From contig NC_067208.1 of NCBI RefSeq assembly GCF_026262505.1, positions 1,984,001 to 2,048,000 of the forward strand: a DNA stretch of 64,000 nt, given 5' to 3'. Below, piece by piece: positions 57,855 through 64,000 of this stretch (the first letter of the stretch is position 1; each line of letters starts with the position of its first letter). Source of the DNA: Trichomonas vaginalis G3 (lineage: Eukaryota; Parabasalia; Trichomonadida; Trichomonadidae). The position numbers were made by a program, and so were the translations under genes. Below the pieces are notes generated by a model. That model saw only the letters and a program-made list of their open reading frames with translations, made no database searches and was not told the DNA's origin.

Positions 57855-58853
57855 TTACATAACTTCGACGTTCATACCAAAGTCGAAGTCTGATGGAGCA
57901 TCGAACAAAGATTTCCATATGTTAGCCATAACTTCTGAGCTGAAAGCTGTTTCAATTACTGTGTTAATATCTGGTTCAGTCGTCTTTTGAATAACTTTAG
58001 GAACAGATTGAATCTGCATCTGAGACATGAATGGGTTAAATGAGGATTGAATAGCATCCTTGTATGAGATCTGTTCTGTAGGTTCAATAGTAGCTGGACT
58101 AGACTTTTCGTTTGTGTTATCGTCTATAACAAAATCACTCTCACTGTCGCTTGTATAGTTTGAGAATTCATCACTTGAGGCTTCAATCTTTGAAGCCTTA
58201 GAACGAGTGTTACGTGATGAACGCTTATCGGAACTTGACTTGAACGAACGCATTCTACCAAGAGTTTTACCGTGTTTCTTGATAAGCATGTAGCGGTAGC
58301 GGCATTGGACATCGGTGCGTGAGCCAACAAATTTAGCAACTTTAGTCCACGTGTTGACACCGAACTTAGAAACCGCTTCAAGAAGTTTGTTGTCGTCTGA
58401 TGTAGTCCAGTTCTGCTTGTTGATGCGTGGATCGAGTGTTCTGTGCCAGCGCTGGCTGCATTGGCTGCGTGTGCGGCCGTTGCCAACAAAAGAAGCAACG
58501 CGTGACCAGTCGCCAAAGCCACCGTGGTGGATGGCATAGATGAGGCGATTGTCTTCTGCAATGCTCCAGCTGTGTGAGCGACGGCGGCCGGCAAGCTTCT
58601 CCTCTTCAAGTGAGTACTCGTCAAGAGGTGTCTCGACAACGTGAAGGATGTTGTCAACGCGGTGGAGTGGATCGAGGTTAACGAGTATAGGGCTCATGAT
58701 GTCGGAAGCATATTCGAGGCTAATCTCGTTCTGGATGTACTTCTTTAATGTATCTTTAACTGCTCTAAGTTCCTCCTCAGTGAGTGCCTGATTTGCATCA
58801 GTGACCATCTGCATTGCGATATCCATAAGTGGTGACTCAGTTTTGCGACCCAT
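57855..58853 (-). CDS. Myb-domain transcription factor, 332 residues
   Basis: The N-terminal 80 residues (MGRKTESPLMDIAMQMVTDA) are helical. Two Myb repeats lie at about residues 90-195: HSWSIAEDNRLIYAIHHGGF, RVASFVGNGRTRSQCSQRWH; then NWTTSDDNKLLEAVSKFGVN, KVAKFVGSRTDVQCRYRYML. The remaining third is acidic and Ser/Thr-rich with a final FDAPSDFDFGMNVEVM, a likely activation region. GC content is higher than in the flanks. Unlike its neighbours it shows no clear TCA initiator just before ATG (the leader is TTATTTTTATTATAG). Intact host gene. Confidence 0.85.
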   Translation of the reverse strand: MGRKTESPLMDIAMQMVTDANQALTEEELRAVKDTLKKYIQNEISLEYASDIMSPILVNLDPLHRVDNILHVVETPLDEYSLEEEKLAGRRRSHSWSIAEDNRLIYAIHHGGFGDWSRVASFVGNGRTRSQCSQRWHRTLDPRINKQNWTTSDDNKLLEAVSKFGVNTWTKVAKFVGSRTDVQCRYRYMLIKKHGKTLGRMRSFKSSSDKRSSRNTRSKASKIEASSDEFSNYTSDSESDFVIDDNTNEKSSPATIEPTEQISYKDAIQSSFNPFMSQMQIQSVPKVIQKTTEPDINTVIETAFSSEVMANIWKSLFDAPSDFDFGMNVEVM

Positions 58854-60026
58854 CTATAATAAAAATAATTTTTTTTGTTGGGCCATTCAATATCAATAAT
58901 ATAAAATTTATCTGAAAATTTCTGAAAGATATGACAGCTGCTTTCAAATATGTCAAATTATTATAAAATTAAATAAGGCGAATTACCATAATTGATCATA
59001 ATTATGTAAGAACACATTTTTATACAATTAAATTGAAAGATTCCTTGGACACCCATTATAAAAATTGAATCGCGACGTAAAAACAATGCTCTCAATTTTA
59101 GAGTACCCTCTTCGAGTTTTGATAGAGAACAAGAAATAATAATCATATATTGATGAACATTACGTTAGATTTTCAAAATTAAAGAGCACGATAATTGAAT
59201 ACTTTGAAATTCTTTGAAAATGAATCGTGTACTTTATATTTTATATAAAAAGTCTTTATGATTTTGAGAGGCTTCCCGAAGAAAATTCTCATTTCTTGTT
59301 GATTCTAGCATAATGAATGAAATACAAATAACTTCATAATAGATAAAATTTAAATAAAATTTAATCATTCTTATAATATATTTTCTAGTAATAAAACATC
59401 CTATTTTTCCCTTTTTATCGATTCTAACAAAATTTTGAAAACACACTCTCAATTGAATAAATATCGGCTTTTCAAGAGTTATCTAAAATCAAATTCCTCA
59501 AATTAAAATCTCTATTCTAACGTCCCTTTTATGCTTATTTTTCATTAACTATTTCAAGATTTGGTCTGTATTTTCGTTGAATTTTTTGTTGAACAACAAT
59601 TTTTATCCAATCAACATTTATGGTAATTAACCACCTCTTCATGTAATCCATAATCACCAGTATTTTTCTCTACTACTCATAAACTCAAACCTTTTTCGTA
59701 TCACCGAATTTTATCATAAAAATATTTTCGAAAAACTTATAAATCTTTACTATCATATTCACTTAATATAAGATGCCCATATTTATTATTTGATTGAAAA
59801 CGTAAAATTTTCAGAATCAAAAGATTTTATAAAATTTATGGATTGATTAAATCTACAGCTCATTTAGATGATCGCCATATATAGGTTATTTTTATAGATG
59901 ATGTCTGTCATTTCACTTTTGAAATTTATTTTTTTGAAAGTACCCCATAATTTATCGAGTGGGGGACAAACTCGCCCATTGTCACTTTTCACTAACCTTA
60001 AACTTGTAATTTTCATTATTTTTAAT
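58854..60026. other. Host intergenic, 1.2 kb
   Basis: AT-rich with scattered short open frames of poor composition. Near 59,950 there is an interrupted palindrome (CGAGTGGGGGACAAACTCG). No gene supported. Confidence 0.5.
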
Positions 60027-60221
60027 TAACCTTATTTCTGTTTCGTACCGAAATGGCTAACAAAAAAAGTGACAGAAAACCTTAAATTGCGCGGCAATTT
60101 TAATTAAAAAAATAAACATTAATTTTTGTGATTGATATTATGCATTTTATTTATATTATATAAGATTTAAATTTAGGGGAAAAATTGGAAAAAAATAAGA
60201 TTGGAAGTCTTTAGGTAAGAA

Positions 60222-60466
60222 GGAAAGGGCAAGAGATATATAGTGTACCTATATACCTCTTGCCCTTTCATTCTAAGTAGAAATGGGAGAAACTTTGTCC
60301 GCATCATAAGTTATGTGGACAAAGTTTCTCCGATTTCTAATGGGAATTGCAGGCTATGAGGCACTGATATATAATCAGTACCTCAAAGCCTACAATTCCC
60401 CTTATTAGACTTCCAAACTTTGAGTTAATGTCAAGACATTAACTCAAAGTTTGGAAAACTTCTCGT
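60222..60466. repeat. Hairpin array 2 (four hairpins)
   Basis: Four adjacent strong hairpins: arms GAAAGGGCAAGAG, GAGAAACTTTGTCCG, GGGAATTGCAGGCT and CCAAACTTTGAGTTAATGTC, each with its complement and a loop of a few bases. They are close relatives of hairpins in the array at 63.0-64.0 kb. Confidence 0.88.
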
Positions 60467-60980
60467 AAGAATCAATCGTCAAAAACCTCGATTGCAGTTA
60501 TATTCATTGTGTTAAATTTGATTTATTTTGAAATTTTTATAAATTAAATTTTATATAACATAAAGCGTTATGAATTAGTATTTCCATATGAATTTTATCT
60601 CGAAAATAGTAATTCTGTACAGTTATATTTCGGTTAATTTTGGAAATTTCTAGGAATACTTTAAGATAGTATGATTATATATAACTCTGCCTTCATGATT
60701 TATTTTAGCTTTCGCGCAAATATCAGTTAACTTAACTCCATTATTTGATTTTGTGATGGCTTCACAAAGCCAATCAATATCAATCTCTTCTGGAGAATGT
60801 CTTCTCATCTAGAATATTTTCAATACTTTACATAGAAACATTTTTATTTCTAAAAAACTTTTTAATTTTTTCTAGGATATATGAATGAAAATAGTTAGAA
60901 CAAGATTTTGAAGCTCAAAACATTAAAAATTATTAAAGATTTGTATAATATGATTAAAAATGGGAAATAATATGAGGCTG

Positions 60981-61612
60981 TTGTAAACAGAAATTCATCA
61001 AAAGTGACACCTCAGAAAAGCTAAAATATTGAATTTTTGGAACTTTTGATAGAGCACGTTTTTAAATATTAATTTAAGTAAATGTATATTTTGTAAAGAT
61101 TCTTTTTAATAAAAAAATAAAATTTTGAAGAAGAACACAAAATCTTCTGAAAAATAATATCACATAAACTCATATTATTTTCTAATATATAACTATTTTA
61201 TATAAAAATCAAATTCAATGATCTTAAAAGCGAAGGATAAACCTCAAAATTTACGAATATAATGAGTGGGAATATAATGCTTATCTATCATAAAACCATA
61301 TGAAATATTCCCACTCATTATATTCGTAAATTTTGAGGTTTATCCTTCGCTTTTAAGATCATTGAATTTGATTTTTATATAAAATAGTTATATATTAGAA
61401 AATAATATGAGTTTATGTGATATTCTTTTTCAGAAGATTTCATTCTATATGCCTATGAAAAGTACTCTCAAAACTAACTTTTTCCTAATTATAATTAAAT
61501 CTAGAATATTGTATTATGCTTAGTATTATTTCATTTTTCTCATTCAATTTAGAATTTACAAATGTCAAAAAATTGAGAGCTGTCACTTTTGATGAATTTC
61601 TGTTTATTACAA
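60981..61612. repeat. Foldback element with 135-bp near-perfect arms
   Basis: The core arms 61,141-61,276 and 61,305-61,440 are reverse complements with about one mismatch, around a 28-base loop. Outer ends TTGTAAACAGAAATTCATCA and TGATGAATTTCTGTTTATTA also pair, separated from the core by unpaired sequence. No coding potential. It sits inside the hairpin-bearing element at 60.0-61.7 kb. Confidence 0.9.
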
Positions 61613-61873
61613 GGCAATATAAAGGAATATGAATATTAAATAAATATATCTAAATAGAAAGAATCAGAAAAATCAAATTATTGGCGCCAAAAATGTCACC
61701 TTTTTGGTGAGCCATTTCGGTATGAGATAAATTAACCTTATTTCTTTTCCAATTCCTGATTTATTTTATTCACTTACTATTAAAAGTCACATTTTAATAA
61801 AATATAATAATTTATTTATAGCATTTTTAACTATACTGTAATAAAAAATTAATTATAATAAATCAAATGTTTA

Positions 61874-62901
61874 TTAAATCAAATGTTTTCTTTGCAATAA
61901 TATTTTTAATGTTGAGTAAACAATGTTGGGATCAAGTGTATCATTTTTCAGACCTTTCTGAACAGCTTCAAGCATACTGATGCATTCGACTTTTTTAAAT
62001 TGTGTCATTTCTTCGAAATCTCTTGTGACTTTTTTGATAACTTTAACACTTCTCTCTGAATCCAGACCTTTAATTTGCAACTTAATCAGGAATGAAGGAA
62101 CAACACTGGAATATAACTCGATGACAAGTTCATCGAGTCGAAGATTTCGCCTTTCTGGGAAGTACTGGTGCTTCAAAACCTTGAAATGTGATTCCGAGAT
62201 GTTGTTTGTTCCATCTCCTTCATTTCTATAGCGAAGCATCCACCTGTCAAGATGATGGCGCCACTGTCGGTCAAAGTATTCACGGGCAGCAGGTTCCTCA
62301 TTTAAAATTTCTTCTAAATTGTTGTAAACTTCATCAGGATCAATTTCTTCCTCTTCAGAACCAAAGACCAATAACTTCATTAAGTTATAGAAAGTTTCGA
62401 AGTTGGAACGATCTTGAAACTTTTCAGCCATTCTCATGACAGCGCGCAACACATGAACGCCACACCAAATGATCTGGCATAAGGGGATGGCTGTTTCAAC
62501 AGCATTTGTGATTTGAGGTGCGCAGTCCATTGAAAAATAAGATGGTTCGCGATTGATGGAGCCAAAATATGCTGTGAGACAAACTTGTATATTTTCACTT
62601 GTGTCGGGCCAAACGAAAAAATACAAAAACGGAAAAACAATTGATTCCGCGAATTTGCCAGTGACGGCATAAAATGGTATGCGAGAGCGCAAGAGCTTAT
62701 AAGTGGAATCAATGTGATAAGTTTGTATTTGATGTGAAAAACATTTGCTTCGAATGGGGCGTAATAGAAAATCATACGATCTGGCTTGTGAATAAACTCG
62801 ATGAGATCATCTGGAGAATGACGAGGCGTGCTGAACCGCTGGGTGGAAATTGAATACCCACACTTCAGCATGGACCCTTCTGATGGAGATAGACCCAACA
62901 T
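61874..62901 (-). pseudogene. MULE transposase remnant, frameshifted
   Basis: Two overlapping minus-strand frames cover one gene. The upstream frame (62,434-62,901) has the N-terminal part (RHSPDDLIEFIHKPDRMIFY). The frame shifts between about 62,850 and 62,710, and the downstream frame runs to 61,874. The latter carries a YHIDSTYKL segment near 62,705 (the first MULE Asp), SYFSMDCAPQITNAVETAIP (the second Asp), WCGVHVLRAVMRMA (the CxH step), and NNISESHFKVLKHQYFP at the Glu region. Order and spacing fit a Mutator-like transposase. It is a different subfamily from the one at 27-30 kb. Confidence 0.75.
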
Positions 62902-62970
62902 GTATATGGATGAATATTAGGACATTAGGTATAGATGTTGTAAACGAAAACGATAAAAACGGTTTGATGT

Positions 62971-64000
62971 AAAAAGTGACATTTTACATGGCAAAAAATA
63001 GAGTCTTACTTTTGAGATACTTGAGATTGAAACTGAATCTTATGAGGCGGTGATCTTGAATCACTACCTCATAAGGTTCAGTTTCATATAAAATTTGTTG
63101 CAATTTGTTATTCTTTTGCAATTATTTCTTATAAGATTTTACATCTTTTAGCGGGGAATGTTTGTTATCATGTATATATTATAAATATCTACACGATAAC
63201 GAACATTCCTCGCTAAATTGCTGAGAAACTTTGAGGAAATGTCGAACAATTTCCTCAAAGTTTCTCAGATTTATATAGATCACTAGAGTTCCCTAGGCAC
63301 TGATTCTGGTTCAGTACCTAGGAGGCTCTAGTTCTCTAACGAACTGATAAAATGTTTTTAAATTTTTGGATATTGCTACCTGTGAAGCACTGACTTCAAG
63401 TCAGTACCTCACAGGTAGCAATTACATTGAAAGATGGGAGAAACTTTGTCCGAATGTTAAACTATTCGGACAAAGTTTCTCCCATTTGTAGTGGAGATGG
63501 AAGGCTTTGAGGTATATTGTATTAATATATACCCCAAAGCCTTCCATCTCCACTTGAAAGTGTACAAACTTTGGGTTAATGGTTTGCAATTAACCCAAAG
63601 TTTTGGAACTTTCTAGAAGGAATTGCAGGGTAAGAGGTACATATTCATACTATGTACCTCTTACCCTCCAATTCCTTCCTTAACATAAACAAATTTGGAG
63701 TTAATTGTTTGCAATTAACTCCGGGTTTGTTGACCTCCAAATGAAAATGAAAGGGTAAGAGGTATATAGTGACCCTATATGCCTCTTACCCTTTCATTCT
63801 CATTAATTATGGGAGAAACTTTGGCCGAATGTTAAATTATTCGACCAAAGTTTCTCCCATTTTTTGAAGGGATTGGAGGCTATGAGATACTGATGCAATG
63901 TCAGTACCTCATGGCCTCCAATTCCATCCTGAAACTGATCAAAGTGGACCTTACATGCATTTGAAATTTGCCATGTAAAGTCCACTTTTTGAGAGAGAGA
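62971..64000. mobile_element. Third hairpin-bearing element, reaching the window edge
   Basis: Left end AAAAAGTGACATTTTACATG-GCAAA (62,971-62,995) is mirrored by TTTGCCATGTAAAGTCCACT-TTTT (63,967-63,990). Between them is an array of about 14 hairpins. It directly follows the MULE transposase remnant, so it may be the internal or terminal part of that transposon. A target duplication cannot be checked because the window ends. Confidence 0.55.
63028..63990. repeat. Hairpin array 3 (about 14 hairpins in 960 bp)
   Basis: Examples: 63,028-63,086 (arm TGAAACTGAATCTTATGAGG), 63,151-63,213 (GCGGGGAATGTTTGTTATC), 63,221-63,269 (CTGAGAAACTTTGAGGAAAT), 63,376-63,422 (ATTGCTACCTGTGAAGCACT), 63,433-63,486 (ATGGGAGAAACTTTGTCCGA). 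The series continues to the edge. Stems are 18-28 bp with loops of 3-12 bases and spacers of 5-60 bases. Several stem families recur (GAGAAACTTTGNCCGA; GGGTAAGAGGTATAT; ACTTTGGGTTAAT). Confidence 0.92.

Larger units (their letters stand above)
60037..61732. mobile_element. Second hairpin-bearing non-autonomous element, about 1.7 kb
   Basis: It is flanked by the 10-bp direct repeat TAACCTTATT (60,027-60,036 and 61,733-61,742). The inverted ends share TACCGAAATGGCT and AAAAA-GTGACA (left 60,047-60,073, right in reverse complement about 61,694-61,722). Inside are four hairpins (60,222-60,466) and a foldback of 630 bp. No transposase. The ends contain the same TGTCA/TGACA core as the element in Polinton B and the one at the right edge. 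Confidence 0.6.

Noticed and set aside
58124-58657. A 177-codon minus-strand frame overlapping the second Myb gene
   Set aside because: It is a shadow frame in GC-richer coding DNA, with Ala/Thr/Ser/Leu bias; the Myb frame has the conserved Trp spacing.
33098-63990. Hairpin arrays considered as CRISPR-like arrays
   Set aside because: There is no constant repeat with variable spacers; each hairpin has its own stem, and the host is a eukaryote with no cas genes nearby.

Overview
The window looks like trichomonad nuclear DNA, most likely Trichomonas vaginalis or a close relative. It is AT-rich, its genes show no introns, and two small R2R3-type Myb proteins of the trichomonad kind are present. 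Four of the five host genes carry a TCA-Y-W-type initiator (for example TCACTTT or TCATTT) within about 20 bases of the start codon. Roughly three quarters of the window is mobile DNA, as expected for a genome swollen by Maverick/Polinton and Mutator-like elements.

Layout. 1 to about 18,500 is Polinton A, entered from inside because its first gene runs off the left edge. It has a packaging ATPase, a penton-like protein, a collagen/tail-fibre protein, an integrase, a possible single-strand-binding protein, a full-length protein-primed DNA polymerase and a capsid locus. From about 18,500 to 46,830 is a second Polinton (B). It has its own fibre, integrase, a shorter and different polymerase, HNH endonuclease, ATPase, SF3 helicase, penton-like protein, capsid locus and a 1,127-residue structural protein. 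Two insertions sit in B. One is a 5,044-bp Mutator-like transposon (25,987-31,030) with 1.23-kb inverted ends and a perfect 9-bp target duplication. The other is a 1.5-kb element (33,033-34,530) made largely of DNA hairpins, with an 8-bp duplication.

From 46,830 to the right edge is host DNA with more repeats: a Myb gene; a 2.17-kb TTAA-flanked insertion beside a host gene fragment; a three-copy 111-bp tandem repeat; a membrane-anchored alpha-amylase with one in-frame stop near its N-terminus; a YgeW-type carbamoyltransferase with one in-frame stop; and a second Myb gene. The last 4 kb holds a foldback element, a decayed MULE transposase and two more hairpin arrays.

The Polinton genes work as a virus-like module set: polymerase, helicase and SSB candidate for replication; integrase for insertion; ATPase, double-jelly-roll capsid, penton-like, pVI-like and fibre proteins for a particle. 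Both elements look young because most of their frames are open, but both are broken in a few places and are treated here as fossils.

The least expected signals are: (1) a double-hairpin sequence of about 26 bp scattered through Polinton A that sits inside three genes in the same reading frame; (2) clustered hairpin arrays in three separate elements; (3) divergent start codons only 16-18 bp apart, linked to a TTTTTA-(N)10-ATG start motif used by both Polintons; and (4) phage-type receptor-binding fibre ends in both Polintons.
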